Shown here piece by piece: positions 7,599 to 17,995 of a stretch of 64,000 nt of DNA. The notes beneath the pieces are model-generated. The model saw nothing but the letters and a program-made list of their open reading frames with translations. It was not told where the DNA came from and did not search any database. The stretch is taken from assembly GCF_000425865.1 (NCBI RefSeq), contig NZ_AUEG01000001.1, forward strand, positions 517,998-581,997. The letters run 5' to 3'. Positions within the stretch are counted from its first letter, which is position 1. Every line of letters begins with the position of its first letter. The stretch is from Lacticigenium naphthae DSM 19658 (lineage in GTDB: Bacteria; Bacillota; Bacilli; Lactobacillales; Carnobacteriaceae_A). Position numbers and translations under genes: made by a program.

Positions 7599-10500
7599 TT
7601 AATCGATAGTTTTCAATGCTTCGATCATATCCACATGTTTTAATTTATAATGCATGGCAATCATCACTATGGACGAAAATAAGAAGGTTAAGATTGAAGA
7701 ATAAATAAAACTTGAATAATTTATTATTCGACTAAACATCATTTGATCCAATTCTGCGGTTTTCAAAACATATTGATGGAGAAGTACACCTAATCCTAGC
7801 CCAGCTACAGTACCCATCAAAGTTAACATGAGGTTTTCTCTGTAGATATACAAAGTGACCTCCTTGTCATAAAATCCAAGCACTTTAATTGTAGACAATT
7901 CACGGATTCTTTCGGACACATTTATATTTGTAAGATTATATAAAACAACAAAGGCTAATGAAGCAGCTGAAACAATCAAGACGATCGTAACGACTCCTAA
8001 GCTATCTAACGTGCCTATAAATACATCAGATACCATTGAAATAAAAGTTATGCCAAGTATTGAGTCTAAACTCGAAATGCTTTCTCCCAGTTCATCCTCA
8101 TTCACGTTATCATTCAAAAGCAATAGATCAGTGTTCCATTCTGGCTCTTCTTCATTTAATTCATTATAAAGAGTAGGATGGACATAAACCAAGTGACCTA
8201 AATAGTTTTCAAATATACCTTCTATCTGGTAGTTAGTTGCTTGATTATCTGCATTGGTTATTGTGAGTTCGTCTCCTTTAGAGTACCCATGAAGTTCAGC
8301 TATTTTTTGTGAAATAAGCACTCCTTCTGTAGTCAGTTCATATTCTTCGTCGGTTTCAATATCACTCAACGAGATAAATTGTGATAAATCATTCGGATTC
8401 TTGGGGACGATGAGCGTTCCTTCTTGGTTTGTTTCTGTTTCATTTTCTATTGTAATAGAGTTTTGATAAGTCGAGAATTTTTCTTCAAACGAATCATTTT
8501 GGTTTAATTTTTCTTCGTATTCAGTTAATTCTTCCTCAGTTGCATCTGTATTTAAGGCAACGATGGCATCGTATTGATTGATTTTCCCATATTGTAGATC
8601 TGCGATATCTGATATCGAATCTGATAACCCAAATCCTGTCAAAATCAATCCAGTACACCCAGCTACTCCAAAGATTGTCATTAGCATTCTTCTTTTATAA
8701 CGGAACAGATTCCGGGCAGCAACTTTCCTTGTAAAACTCAAATGATTCCAGATAAAAGGAATACGTTCTAAGAATATCCGCTTTCCTTTTTTGGGGGCTT
8801 TCGGACGCAATAAGGTTGCTGCGTTTGCTCTTAAAGCTACTCTAACAGCTACTATTGTAGCCCCACCCGTGGCTAATAACGCACCAAAAACGGAAATGAG
8901 CGAGTAATTTAAAAAGAAATTGATTTCTACGGATGGTAAGTTGTATAAGGACCCATACGCGTCAAAAATAACTGAAGGGAACAGATAATAACCGATCCCC
9001 AGTCCAATTAGTGATCCCATTATAGTTGCAACGAAAGCATAGACAAAGTATTTTGTTGCTATGGCCCCATTTGAATAACCTAAAGCTTTCAACGTTCCAA
9101 TGTGGTTTCTTCCTTCATCGACCATTCTTGTCATGGTAGTCAGCGAAATCAACGCGGCTAATAAAAAGAAAAACACTGGAAATACCTGAGCAATAGAAGC
9201 AATCCGGTTGGAATTATCCTCGAATTCAGAGTAGCCTGGATTTGAGGTGCGATCCAAAACATAAAATTCTGCTTCCGGTACATCAGCCATTTCTTCTCTG
9301 GCCTTCTCTAAGTCTTCTTCTGCTTCACTGATTTCTATTCTTGCTTCTTCTGCTTCAGTATCAAACTCTGCTTTACCTTCTGAATATTCTTGTTCACCTT
9401 CTTCTAAGTCTTGGCGCGCATTTTCCAATTCAGTTTTAGCCTGTGCTATTTCAAAGTTTAATTGTGCTTGTGCATTAGTCAACTCTTGTTCACGTTGAAG
9501 AATTTCAGCTTTCCCTTGTTGAATTTGATTTAACCCTTGGCGAACAGAAATTTCTCTAGCATTCAATTCTTCTTCAAGTTGTTGTATTTCAGGAGTCGAT
9601 CCTCCTAAAGCTAGCTTTGTTTCCTCTAGCTCTTCCCTTCCAGATTCAATTTCTGCTAGTGCTTGGTTCAGCTCAGACTCTTGTTGGTCGAGTTCTCGCT
9701 TATTTTCTTCAATTTGTACTTTCCCCTGATCTAATTCAGTTTGTCCTGCATCTCTTTCGTTTTCTAATTCATCCATTCCATCTTCGTAGTCTTGCCAACC
9801 CTGATCTAATTCTTCACGTGCATCTTGAAGTTCTTTTTCAGCATTTTCTAATTCTTCTTTTGCTTCGTTTAATTCATTCTGACCTTTTGTTATTTCTTCT
9901 TGAATCTCATCTCTAATTTCTTGTTGTCGGCCAGCTTGTCGTGGTTCCAGTTGTTTTTCTATCTCTGCTTGTTTCTTTTCAATACTTTCCTCATATCCTG
10001 TACTATAGGCTAGCTGGCTTTCACTTGGCTGATCAAATTGAATAAAGGCTTCTGTTTTTACGTCCATTGAAAAATTGTCTTCATGAATTACTCCAAATCC
10101 ATCCAAAGACCCGCTTCCTACCTGGGTATTTCCTCGTGCTATGTTTTCTATATACAAGGGAGATTTTATAAACCCGACAATTTCATAAGATAAGTAATTT
10201 AAATTTTCTGTCGGATCTTCTGGGATATCTTCAGTCTTGAAAGAAAGAGTTTCACCGATAATAAAATTTTCCTGATTCTCTAACGATGCATCTAAAGCTA
10301 TTTCACCAACTTTTGTCGGTAATTTCCCTTCTTCTACACTATATTGATTTATTTCTTGAGCAGAAGAGTTAAAGCTAAACAACTTTACTGCATCTCCAGT
10401 ATCCGATATAATTACATCTTGCGTAAAATGTGTTTGAAGAGTTGCATCCGGTATATTGGCTAATACCTCTTCATCCTTACTTGCCAATCCCAAGGAAGAT

Positions 10501-10691
10501 TGTACTCTCAAATCCATTAGTTCATACTTAGCATAGTAAGTACGCGCAGTATCCAACATATCTGGGCCTGTTGCACTTATTCCTGCGAAAAAAGCAGTTC
10601 CTAATAACGTTATTGCAAATATCGATAAAAACCGTGTTTTTGTATTCGTGATTTCTCTCCAAGTATCTTTCCACAATGTTTTTTTATTCAT
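7599..10691 (-). CDS. FtsX/MacB-like ABC permease with long extracellular coiled coil
   Basis: 1030-residue membrane protein, the permease partner of the ATPase gene just upstream (16-base gap). The N-terminal helix (about residues 21-40) leads into an outside domain. Then comes an unbroken charged coiled coil of roughly 240 residues (about 240-480) built of Glu/Gln/Lys-rich heptads. A first FtsX domain (three helices, about 500-640), a second outside domain (about 700-900) and a final FtsX domain (three helices, about 915-1025) follow. FtsX/MacB-type systems work by mechanotransmission rather than classic transport; substrate unknown, with peptide or lipoprotein export, bacitracin-type resistance or wall-hydrolase control all possible. 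Start set at ATG 10691, seven bases after AAGGGAG. Confidence 0.88.
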   Translation of the reverse strand: MNKKTLWKDTWREITNTKTRFLSIFAITLLGTAFFAGISATGPDMLDTARTYYAKYELMDLRVQSSLGLASKDEEVLANIPDATLQTHFTQDVIISDTGDAVKLFSFNSSAQEINQYSVEEGKLPTKVGEIALDASLENQENFIIGETLSFKTEDIPEDPTENLNYLSYEIVGFIKSPLYIENIARGNTQVGSGSLDGFGVIHEDNFSMDVKTEAFIQFDQPSESQLAYSTGYEESIEKKQAEIEKQLEPRQAGRQQEIRDEIQEEITKGQNELNEAKEELENAEKELQDAREELDQGWQDYEDGMDELENERDAGQTELDQGKVQIEENKRELDQQESELNQALAEIESGREELEETKLALGGSTPEIQQLEEELNAREISVRQGLNQIQQGKAEILQREQELTNAQAQLNFEIAQAKTELENARQDLEEGEQEYSEGKAEFDTEAEEARIEISEAEEDLEKAREEMADVPEAEFYVLDRTSNPGYSEFEDNSNRIASIAQVFPVFFFLLAALISLTTMTRMVDEGRNHIGTLKALGYSNGAIATKYFVYAFVATIMGSLIGLGIGYYLFPSVIFDAYGSLYNLPSVEINFFLNYSLISVFGALLATGGATIVAVRVALRANAATLLRPKAPKKGKRIFLERIPFIWNHLSFTRKVAARNLFRYKRRMLMTIFGVAGCTGLILTGFGLSDSISDIADLQYGKINQYDAIVALNTDATEEELTEYEEKLNQNDSFEEKFSTYQNSITIENETETNQEGTLIVPKNPNDLSQFISLSDIETDEEYELTTEGVLISQKIAELHGYSKGDELTITNADNQATNYQIEGIFENYLGHLVYVHPTLYNELNEEEPEWNTDLLLLNDNVNEDELGESISSLDSILGITFISMVSDVFIGTLDSLGVVTIVLIVSAASLAFVVLYNLTNINVSERIRELSTIKVLGFYDKEVTLYIYRENLMLTLMGTVAGLGLGVLLHQYVLKTAELDQMMFSRIINYSSFIYSSILTFLFSSIVMIAMHYKLKHVDMIEALKTID

Positions 10692-10707
10692 AACCTGTCT
10701 CCCTTTC

Positions 10708-11409
10708 TTACCATTCAATTTCTGCAACTGGAAGAGGTTGTTTGTTCAATTTAACATCTCTGACCTTGGCATTATTGATATCTATGACCCGATCAGCCAT
10801 TGGGGCTATTGCCCGGTTATGAGTGATAACAATAACTGTTGCTCCATAGTTCTCTTTCGATTCATTTAGCAATTTCAAAACCTGTTTTCCTGTTTCAAAA
10901 TCTAAGGCTCCTGTAGGCTCATCACATAATAAAAGTTTGGGCTGTTTCGCGAGTGCTCTAGCAATAGCTACCCTCTGCTGTTCTCCTCCTGATAATTGAG
11001 CCGGAAAATTATCCATCCGATGCTCCAAACCGACTTCTTTTAATATAGTCTCTGCATCCAAAGCATGAGCAGAAATTTCTGCAGCCATTTCAACATTTTC
11101 TTTGGCGGTTAGATTAGCAATTAAATTATAGTTTTGAAAAACAAACCCCACATCGTTTCTTCTATAGGTAGTTAATCCTTTTTCATTAAATCCTACAATA
11201 TTCGTCCCGTCAATAATTACTTCTCCTTCATCGGCAGAATCCATACCTCCTAATATATTTAAGACGGTTGTTTTCCCTGCTCCACTTGGTCCCACTATAA
11301 CTACAAATTCACCTTTTTCAACTTCAAAAGTAATACCATCATTAGCCACGACGATCGTCTCACCTGATTTATACCGTTTGTATTCATTTTTCACTTCTAT
11401 ATACGCCAT
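10708..11409 (-). CDS. ABC transporter ATP-binding protein (MacB/LolD type)
   Basis: 233-residue ATPase that powers the adjoining FtsX-like permease. Walker [10 protein letters not shown] (about residue 38), Q-loop VFQNYNL, signature LSGGEQQR (about 141) and Walker [13 protein letters not shown] (about 161) with an intact catalytic Glu, then the switch His in VITHNRAI. The GALD ending is typical of MacB/LolD/FtsE ATPases. Start at ATG 11409, five bases after AGGTGG; an in-frame GTG (11418) falls inside that site. No regulator gene is adjacent; the next gene upstream is divergent. Confidence 0.92.
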   Translation of the reverse strand: MAYIEVKNEYKRYKSGETIVVANDGITFEVEKGEFVVIVGPSGAGKTTVLNILGGMDSADEGEVIIDGTNIVGFNEKGLTTYRRNDVGFVFQNYNLIANLTAKENVEMAAEISAHALDAETILKEVGLEHRMDNFPAQLSGGEQQRVAIARALAKQPKLLLCDEPTGALDFETGKQVLKLLNESKENYGATVIVITHNRAIAPMADRVIDINNAKVRDVKLNKQPLPVAEIEW

Positions 11410-11558
11410 TATTTCCACCTAAACTTTCTCGTAATATTCTCTTCACCTTATTTTAGCATAAGCTTAGTGGAGATAGGAGATTCAAATTTATTATTGCTTC
11501 TCTTTTTATTTTTTGATTTCTTCCGTTATAATTAGAAAAAAGAATAAAGGAGACCATT

Positions 11559-12101
11559 ATGCCCAAAAAAATCATTGCTGTAGATATGGACCAAGTTTTA
11601 GCAGACATGGAAGTTCCATTTGTTGAATTATTCAAAAGAGAATACGAAGTAGAATTTGATGATGCCGAGGCTTATCTTGTCGATCATCCTGAAGTTGATT
11701 TAAATATGACTATCCGGGAACTCTATCCGTATATAAATACGTACGAATTTGTACGGAATTTACCAGTCATAAAAAATGCTCAAATGGTACTCAAAGAATT
11801 ACAGGAAGACTATATTGTTTACATTGCAACAGCGGCCATGGATATACCTAAAACTTTTTCTGCCAAGTATGAATGGTTGGAGGAACATTTCCCTTTCATT
11901 CACCCACAACAGTTTGTATTCTGTGGCAATAAAGAAATAATACAAGCAGACTATTTGATTGATGATTCTATCCGTCAATTGAAACGATTCAATGGAACAG
12001 GCTTACTGTTTTCTTCTTCTTTAAACCAAAAAAACACCGAATTTATCCGTGTCAACAATTGGGAAGACGTAAGAGAATACTTTCAGTCACAGAAGCAATA
12101 A
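11559..12101 (+). CDS. 5'(3')-deoxyribonucleotidase, NT5C family
   Basis: HAD-superfamily phosphatase removing phosphate from deoxyribonucleotides. Motif I is VDMDQVLADME (residues 8-18), with the two Asp nucleophile/acid residues. Motif II is TAAM (about residue 87) and the C-terminal acidic motif is YLIDDSIRQL (about 135). 180 residues matches the YqfW/NT5C group. SD AAAGGAG lies eight bases before the ATG, and a TATAAT-like box is at 11527-11532. Single gene with its own terminator. Exact nucleotide preference unknown. Confidence 0.85.
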   Translation: MPKKIIAVDMDQVLADMEVPFVELFKREYEVEFDDAEAYLVDHPEVDLNMTIRELYPYINTYEFVRNLPVIKNAQMVLKELQEDYIVYIATAAMDIPKTFSAKYEWLEEHFPFIHPQQFVFCGNKEIIQADYLIDDSIRQLKRFNGTGLLFSSSLNQKNTEFIRVNNWEDVREYFQSQKQ

Positions 12102-12139
12102 AAAAAAGAAGCTAAGAAAACATTCTTAGCTTCTTTTTT
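12102..12139. terminator. Bidirectional terminator
   Basis: Hairpin with arms GAAGCTAAGAA/TTCTTAGCTTC, a 4-base loop, and A- and T-runs on both sides, between two convergent genes. Confidence 0.85.
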
Positions 12140-12149
12140 GTTTATTCTA

Positions 12150-13328
12150 TTATGATAATTTTCTTATAAACATCACTTTCAAATAATCTCCATAAGAGTA
12201 ATACGGATTGGTTCTGAAATCTTCAGGTAAGCTAAATTGTTCTTCAATCTCATATCTTGCATTTTGATTGTGGAAAGCTTCTTCAATAAATGATTCAAAG
12301 GTTTCGCTTTTTAGTTTCCAAGAATTTGTGGAAGCAATGATCACTCCATCTTTTTCTGTAACTTGAATAGCTTCTTCGATTAATTTCACATAATCTTTTT
12401 CGACACTAAACGTTTTTTTCTTAGAACGTGCAAATGTTGGTGGATCTAAAACAACAACATCAAATGTCATTTTATGGCGCTTTGCGTAATTGAAATAATC
12501 AAATACATCCATTACACGTATAAAATGATCAGCAGGGTCCAGTCCATTTACTTCGAATTGTTCTGTAGTTCTTTCTAAACTTCTATTAGCTAGATCGACA
12601 CTAGTAGTCTGAGTAGCACCAGCCATTGCAGCGGCTACTGAAAACGCTCCAGTGTAACTAAATGTATTTAAAAAGGTTTTACCTACAGCGTATTCTTCCA
12701 TGATTTTCCTTCTAACATTGCGTTGATCAAGAAAAATCCCAGTCATTTGCCCTTCATTCAGGTAAACAGCATATTTGATTCCATTTTCTTTAATAATCAA
12801 CGGTGTCTCTGCTTTTTTCCCAGTTACAAAATCTTCGGGTTTTTCTTCCATTGAAAAGCGTATTTTTTGGTAAATACCTTTGAAGTCAGGAACGGATTTA
12901 GTGAAAGCTTCTATTATGGTATCTTTCCACTTGTAAATTCCTTCATTGTACCAAGAAAATACATAAAAACCGGCGTAATTATCAATAGTCAACCCACCTA
13001 AGCCATCACCTTCTGCATTCAAAAAACGATAGGCATTGGTATCCTCATTTAACTCAAATGCTTGGCGGTTTCCTTTTGCCCTTTTGAATACACGTACGAA
13101 AAAGTCTGTATCTATTTCTTCTGTTTGATCTTTAGTTAGAATCCATCCGGCATGTTTACTTTCTGCTCCAATATATCCTTTTGCTACAAATTGGTTAGCT
13201 TGGTCAAATAGGGAAACGATTGTCCCCTCAGTTCTTTCAACTTTTTTTGCGAAATCAAGAGGTTCTATAACAGGCGAACCACTTAAAATTCTTTGTGCTC
13301 CAATTTTTCTGATTTTTACTTTATTCAT
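12150..13328 (-). CDS. Class I SAM-dependent rRNA methyltransferase, RlmI-like
   Basis: 392-residue cytosolic enzyme expected to methylate a 23S rRNA cytosine. An N-terminal PUA domain (about residues 1-85) binds RNA; a central EEHEH part follows. The Rossmann methyltransferase has FLNTFSYTGAFSVAAAMAGA (about residues 221-240) as SAM motif I and VVLDPPTFARSKKKTFS (about 297) as the catalytic PP motif. It matches the YwbD/RlmI family in order and length. Start at ATG 13328, after GAGGAG at seven bases; an in-frame upstream ATG (13343) overlaps this site. Single gene. Confidence 0.9.
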   Translation of the reverse strand: MNKVKIRKIGAQRILSGSPVIEPLDFAKKVERTEGTIVSLFDQANQFVAKGYIGAESKHAGWILTKDQTEEIDTDFFVRVFKRAKGNRQAFELNEDTNAYRFLNAEGDGLGGLTIDNYAGFYVFSWYNEGIYKWKDTIIEAFTKSVPDFKGIYQKIRFSMEEKPEDFVTGKKAETPLIIKENGIKYAVYLNEGQMTGIFLDQRNVRRKIMEEYAVGKTFLNTFSYTGAFSVAAAMAGATQTTSVDLANRSLERTTEQFEVNGLDPADHFIRVMDVFDYFNYAKRHKMTFDVVVLDPPTFARSKKKTFSVEKDYVKLIEEAIQVTEKDGVIIASTNSWKLKSETFESFIEEAFHNQNARYEIEEQFSLPEDFRTNPYYSYGDYLKVMFIRKLS

Positions 13329-13547
13329 AATTATTCTCCTCATATAAACTGTTTATAGTTATCAATTTCAGAAACTCTTTCGATTCACCAAAAAATACTA
13401 CTTAAGAAGTATAGCATACTTTTACCATTCCTTTTATAATAAAGATATAGTGCCATTTACACTATTTTTATAAATCGCCCTTAGTATGAATTAATTGTAA
13501 AATATGTTACACTACTTAAACAGTAAAATTTGGAGGTCTACCTTAAA

Positions 13548-15680
13548 ATGAGAACAATACATCATTATATAAAAAACAAAACAGGCTTTGTCCTGTTCGC
13601 TGCGGTGCTTTTTTGGTTAAAAACTTACCTTAGTTATCAACTTGAATTCAACTTAGGAGTACAAGGAACTCTGCAAGAATTAATACTATTTATTAATCCT
13701 CTAAGCATACCACTCCTGCTTTTTTCCTTTACTTTATTTATTAAAGGTGAGAAAAAAAGTAAACTGACACTTTTATTCATTTATTTACTGCTCACTCTAT
13801 TGCTCTATTCAAATATCATGTATTACCGCGAGTTTACTGACTTTCTAACGGTTGGAACGATAGTTGGATCCGGAAATGTTTCCGGTGGATTATTTGCTTC
13901 TTCTCTAGCACTTTTCAAACCACAGGATTTGCTATACTGGGGCGACTTTCTATTCTTAGCAGTTTATGCATTTAAAACAAAAAGAAGTGACTCAACTGAA
14001 AAGGCAACGAAGCTTAAGCCCATACTAGTTCTTACAAGTGCAATTCTGTTATTTGTAGGTAATTTAACTTTAGCTGAAATTGATAGACCTCAGCTTCTAA
14101 CACGCACATTTGATAGGAACTACATCGTGAAATACCTAGGCATAAATTTTTATGCAGGGTATGACAGTTACAAAACACTTCAAAATAATCAAATCAAAGC
14201 AAGTGCAGATGAATCTGATATGAGTACTGTTCTTAATTATGTACAGGAGCATCACGCTCAACCTGACCCAGACATGTTTGGTTCTATAGCTGGAAAAAAT
14301 CTAATCTACATTGAATTGGAAAGTATACAGCAATTCTTGATCGATTATCAATTAGAAGATGAAAATGGCGAACTCCAAGAAGTCATGCCTTTTGTCAATC
14401 AATTATTTAATGATGAAGCTACTCATAGTTTCAATAACTTTTTCCACCAAACAGGCCAAGGGAAAACTTCTGATGCTGAAATGTTAGCTGAGAACTCTTT
14501 ATACGGATTAGCTCAGGGTGGTGCTTTCAGTCAAGTAGGTTCTGAAAACACATTTCAATCAGCTTCAAAGATATTAGAAGCTGAACAGGACTACACTTCA
14601 GCAGTTTTTCATGGCAACGTAGGATCTTTCTGGAATAGAAACGATACCTATCAATCAATGGGTGTAGATTACTTTTTTGACTCAGGTTTCTATAACATGG
14701 ATGAAGGTCGTACAATGGAGTACGGACTAAAAGACAAATTATTCTTCCAAGAATCTGTTCAGTATTTAGAACAATTGCCACAACCTTTTTACACTAAATT
14801 TTTAACTGTTACACATCACTTTCCTTTCCCGTTAGACGAAGCAAATGCTACATTCCCTAAAGCAGATACTAACGATGAAACTATTAACAACTTCTTCGTA
14901 ACAGCACATTACATGGACGAAGCTATAGAAGAGTTTTTCAATTATTTAAAAGAATCAGGTTTATATGAAGACTCAGTTTTTGTTTTATATGGTGACCATT
15001 ATGGTATATCAGATATGAGAAATCCATCTTTAGCTCCTTTATTGGATAAATATTCTATGAATTGGGATGCTTACGATAATGCTATGATGCAAAGAGTCCC
15101 TTTTATGATCCATATACCCGGTGAAACTAATGGACAAATACATGAAGAATTCGCTTCTCAAACCGATATATTACCGACTGTTTTACATTTGTTAGGTATC
15201 GAAACCCAGGATTATACTTTTATGGGAACGGATGTCTTTTCTCCGGAACATGATCCAATTGTTCCTTTAAGAAACGGCAATATCATCACCCCGAAATATA
15301 CTATTATAGGACAGACAATTTACAACACAGAAACTGGCGAGCTACTTCGAAACTTATCAGGTGAAGAATTAAAAGAAATCGATGATATTAAAACGCATGC
15401 TAGTGCTGAACTAGCTGCTTCTGACAGTATATTAATGAAAGATTTACTCAGATTTTATACTCCAGAAGTTTTGAAAACTGCTGAAGAGACTGAATATAGT
15501 TATATCAATCAACTTTCTCATTTAAGAAATGAATTAAATCAGTCAACAACATTGATCGAACAAAATAATGGACAAACGACTGCTCCTTTATATGAAACGA
15601 ATGCACCCGAAAATAACAATGAAGAATTGGATCAACCAGTTGACTTAGAAAACCAAATGATTGAAAAGATACAACCATAA
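13548..15680 (+). CDS. ltaS: Lipoteichoic acid synthase (LtaS-type sulfatase)
   Basis: Polymerises glycerol phosphate from phosphatidylglycerol to build lipoteichoic acid. Five N-terminal membrane helices (within about residues 10-205) precede a large extracellular sulfatase-fold domain. LtaS signatures are present: metal-binding Glu in IYIELESIQQF, catalytic Thr in GQGKTSDAEM, the FHGNVGSFWNRND substrate segment and the YGDHYGISD metal site. The 710 residues include a C-terminal acidic, low-complexity tail of about 60 residues. Start at ATG 13548, 11 bases after GGAGG. Single gene with a strong terminator. Paralogues with primase or sulfatase roles exist in the family, so the exact type (LtaS, LtaP or YfnI-like) is less certain than the family. 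Confidence 0.88.
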   Translation: MRTIHHYIKNKTGFVLFAAVLFWLKTYLSYQLEFNLGVQGTLQELILFINPLSIPLLLFSFTLFIKGEKKSKLTLLFIYLLLTLLLYSNIMYYREFTDFLTVGTIVGSGNVSGGLFASSLALFKPQDLLYWGDFLFLAVYAFKTKRSDSTEKATKLKPILVLTSAILLFVGNLTLAEIDRPQLLTRTFDRNYIVKYLGINFYAGYDSYKTLQNNQIKASADESDMSTVLNYVQEHHAQPDPDMFGSIAGKNLIYIELESIQQFLIDYQLEDENGELQEVMPFVNQLFNDEATHSFNNFFHQTGQGKTSDAEMLAENSLYGLAQGGAFSQVGSENTFQSASKILEAEQDYTSAVFHGNVGSFWNRNDTYQSMGVDYFFDSGFYNMDEGRTMEYGLKDKLFFQESVQYLEQLPQPFYTKFLTVTHHFPFPLDEANATFPKADTNDETINNFFVTAHYMDEAIEEFFNYLKESGLYEDSVFVLYGDHYGISDMRNPSLAPLLDKYSMNWDAYDNAMMQRVPFMIHIPGETNGQIHEEFASQTDILPTVLHLLGIETQDYTFMGTDVFSPEHDPIVPLRNGNIITPKYTIIGQTIYNTETGELLRNLSGEELKEIDDIKTHASAELAASDSILMKDLLRFYTPEVLKTAEETEYSYINQLSHLRNELNQSTTLIEQNNGQTTAPLYETNAPENNNEELDQPVDLENQMIEKIQP

Positions 15681-15690
15681 TAATAATAAA

Positions 15691-15749
15691 AAAAGCAGGA
15701 ATACTGTCTAATTCACAAGGTGAATGAGCAGTATTCCCGCTTTTTTTTT
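15691..15749 (+). terminator. Terminator of the LtaS gene
   Basis: Outer arms AAAAGCAGGAATACTG and CAGTATTCCCGCTTTT (one mismatch), an inner small stem (ATTCAC/GTGAAT), and a nine-T run. Confidence 0.85.
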
Positions 15750-15866
15750 AACGCCAATCTTTTTCATTCTCTCCTCTTCCAATTTGCATCTCAATAAATT
15801 CAGATATTGTTTGCTTTTCGGATTGGTTTATTCGCTTGATCAGGAGTCAATAAAAAAGGAATTATT

Positions 15867-17279
15867 TTAATTATCCTTTTTTTTGAGATGAATTATAAAG
15901 GTTGTGCCTTTCTGCAACTCACTTTCTACCTGTATTTTTCCATCATGCAATGAAATCAATTGTTGAACAATAGAAAGACCTAATCCGGATTCACCGAATC
16001 TAGTATTTCTCCTTGATAAATCAGCTTTGTAATATCTATCCCAAATATTTTTTTGTTCGTCTTCGCTCATACCTAGTCCATTGTCTTGTATACATATAAT
16101 CGTATACTCCTCTTGTTCTTTTGCTTTTAAAATTATTGTTCCATTTGAAGTAAATTGGATCGAATTTTTCACTAAATTGAAAACAATTTGTATCAACCGA
16201 TCATAATCAGCATAAACAACTAAATTATCTTCTGCATCGACCACTATTTTATTTCCTGATTCTTCCGCTTGTTCCGATAGTTGTGAAGCCACTGTATGAA
16301 AAACTTCTTTGACTCGAATAGTTTGTTTGTGTAATTGAATTTTATTCGCTCGTATATTCTCGTAGTCTAAATTTTCATTCACCAATCGAATTAAACGGGC
16401 TGTCTCCTTTCTCATTAGTTGAATACTGCGTTTTTTTTGTGTTTCAGGAATGATTTCATATTCCATTCCTTCTAACAATCCATTGATGGTCGTTAACGGG
16501 GTTCGCATCTCGTGAGCAGCATCTGCCATAAAGTTTTTCCGTCGTTCTTCTTGCCTTTCAATTTCAATCGTGGATTCTTCTAATGAGTTGATCATTGTAT
16601 TGAAATCTGCCGCAAGTTCATCGACCTCATCGCGATCTTTATGATCAAGCCGGATTGAAAAGTTCCCTTCAGTAACTTCATGTGTAGCTGTTCTCAATTT
16701 ATTGATTCGTTTCACTTGATATTGAGCAAATAACAAACTGATTACTATAGACCCAATTGCAGAAATAAGTAAAGTATACATTAGGTTCTCTCGTAATTCC
16801 GTCATCTCTTCATCTATCCATGTAACAGGAGCACTCACAGCAACGTACCCAGAAAAATCGCGATTTCCACTCTGAAAAAAAGGTAAATAAATAATAGCAC
16901 TTTCTTGACTATTTCCTAAAATATCATTTTGGTAAATTGCCAATGAAAGTCTTTCCCCTTTTTTTAAATTGTTGAGACTTTCTTCGTTTAAACTAGGAGC
17001 ATCATAATTGGGTAGTTGGGGATAAATCATTGCCTGTTCTTCATTAAATACTGTAATCATTACATCTTGATTGGATAAAAGATTTTGAGCCCTTCCAAGT
17101 TCAATTAACGTTAAATTTTCTTCAACTAGTGCTTCTGCATAAGAAAATAAAGTTTCTTCCGTATCGTTGAGTGCTGTATTTCGTGCAAATTGTAATAGAA
17201 AAAAACCGGTTATTATTAGCATTGTAAAAATGACTGCAAGGAATCCTAGCATTTGTTGATAAAAATAGGGCAATCTCAT
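15867..17279 (-). CDS. Sensor histidine kinase of a two-component system
   Basis: 470-residue membrane kinase. Two membrane helices (about residues 10-30 and 167-187) flank an extracellular sensor of about 135 residues. They are followed by a HAMP domain (about 190-240), the H-box with phospho-His in DAAHEMRTPLT (about 254-264), the N-box NLVKNSIQ, G1 DNGLGM and G2 GESGLGLS. All catalytic boxes are intact. Its start overlaps the response-regulator stop by four bases, giving translational coupling. The signal is not readable; resemblance to BaeS/PhoR-type kinases is general. No obvious target transporter is adjacent; LtaS lies downstream but convergent. Confidence 0.9.
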   Translation of the reverse strand: MRLPYFYQQMLGFLAVIFTMLIITGFFLLQFARNTALNDTEETLFSYAEALVEENLTLIELGRAQNLLSNQDVMITVFNEEQAMIYPQLPNYDAPSLNEESLNNLKKGERLSLAIYQNDILGNSQESAIIYLPFFQSGNRDFSGYVAVSAPVTWIDEEMTELRENLMYTLLISAIGSIVISLLFAQYQVKRINKLRTATHEVTEGNFSIRLDHKDRDEVDELAADFNTMINSLEESTIEIERQEERRKNFMADAAHEMRTPLTTINGLLEGMEYEIIPETQKKRSIQLMRKETARLIRLVNENLDYENIRANKIQLHKQTIRVKEVFHTVASQLSEQAEESGNKIVVDAEDNLVVYADYDRLIQIVFNLVKNSIQFTSNGTIILKAKEQEEYTIICIQDNGLGMSEDEQKNIWDRYYKADLSRRNTRFGESGLGLSIVQQLISLHDGKIQVESELQKGTTFIIHLKKKDN

Positions 17280-17995
17280 CTTTCTACACCCGAATCATCA
17301 AATTTGTATCCCACACCCCAAACAGTTTGAATAACTTGTGGTCCGATTGTATCAATTTTTTGTCTTAATTTTTTTATATGCGCATCTACGGTTCTTTCAT
17401 CTCCAAAATACTCATAATTCCATACTATTTGCAATAATTGCTCCCGCGAAAAGACTTGCTTCGGACTTTTCGCCATTGTATACAGTAAGTCAAACTCTTT
17501 AGGCGTCAAATTATCCAGTGCCTTATCATATAGGGTTGTCTCGTGTGTTTTTACGCTCATTGTCAAAAATGTCGTTTGAACTATATCATCTGACAACTCC
17601 TTGTTTTCTTCGGACTGTTTATAAAACTGGTTGGTCCTTCTCATAAGTGCTTTGATTTTTGCTACTAAAGTTAACGGGCTAAATGGTTTTGTGACGTAAT
17701 CATCTGCTCCAATTTCTAACCCGATTACTTGGTCGCTCTCCGTATCTCTAGCGGTCAACATAATGATTGGGACCGTGCTTTTTGATTTTCTTATTTCTTT
17801 ACATACATTTATTCCATCTAAAGTAGGAAGCATCAAATCTAAGATGACTAAATCCCATTTCTCAGGATCCGCAAAATATATATCTAAGCCTTTTTTACCA
17901 TCGTGACTAAAGACTACTTGCCATTCTTCTTTCAAAAAAAACATTTCGATCATTTCACATACTGATTCGTTATCTTCTATCATTAAAATTTCCAT
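17276..17995 (-). CDS. OmpR/PhoB-family response regulator
   Basis: 239-residue DNA-binding regulator. Receiver domain: acidic pair IEDN (residues 7-10), phospho-acceptor Asp in LVILDLMLP (about residue 54), Thr in MLTAR and Lys in VTKPFSP. C-terminal winged helix (about 140-235) with the typical DERTVDAHIKKLRQKI recognition helix region. Start at ATG 17995 after GAGGAG; an in-frame upstream start would add MKIVIYEEII but lacks a ribosome site. First gene of a two-gene operon with the kinase. Confidence 0.92.
   Translation of the reverse strand: MEILMIEDNESVCEMIEMFFLKEEWQVVFSHDGKKGLDIYFADPEKWDLVILDLMLPTLDGINVCKEIRKSKSTVPIIMLTARDTESDQVIGLEIGADDYVTKPFSPLTLVAKIKALMRRTNQFYKQSEENKELSDDIVQTTFLTMSVKTHETTLYDKALDNLTPKEFDLLYTMAKSPKQVFSREQLLQIVWNYEYFGDERTVDAHIKKLRQKIDTIGPQVIQTVWGVGYKFDDSGVER

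Noticed and set aside
9617..9916. 99-codon plus-strand frame rich in Leu and Phe
   Set aside because: Antisense of the Glu/Gln-rich coiled coil; such reading frames are a common artefact of that composition.
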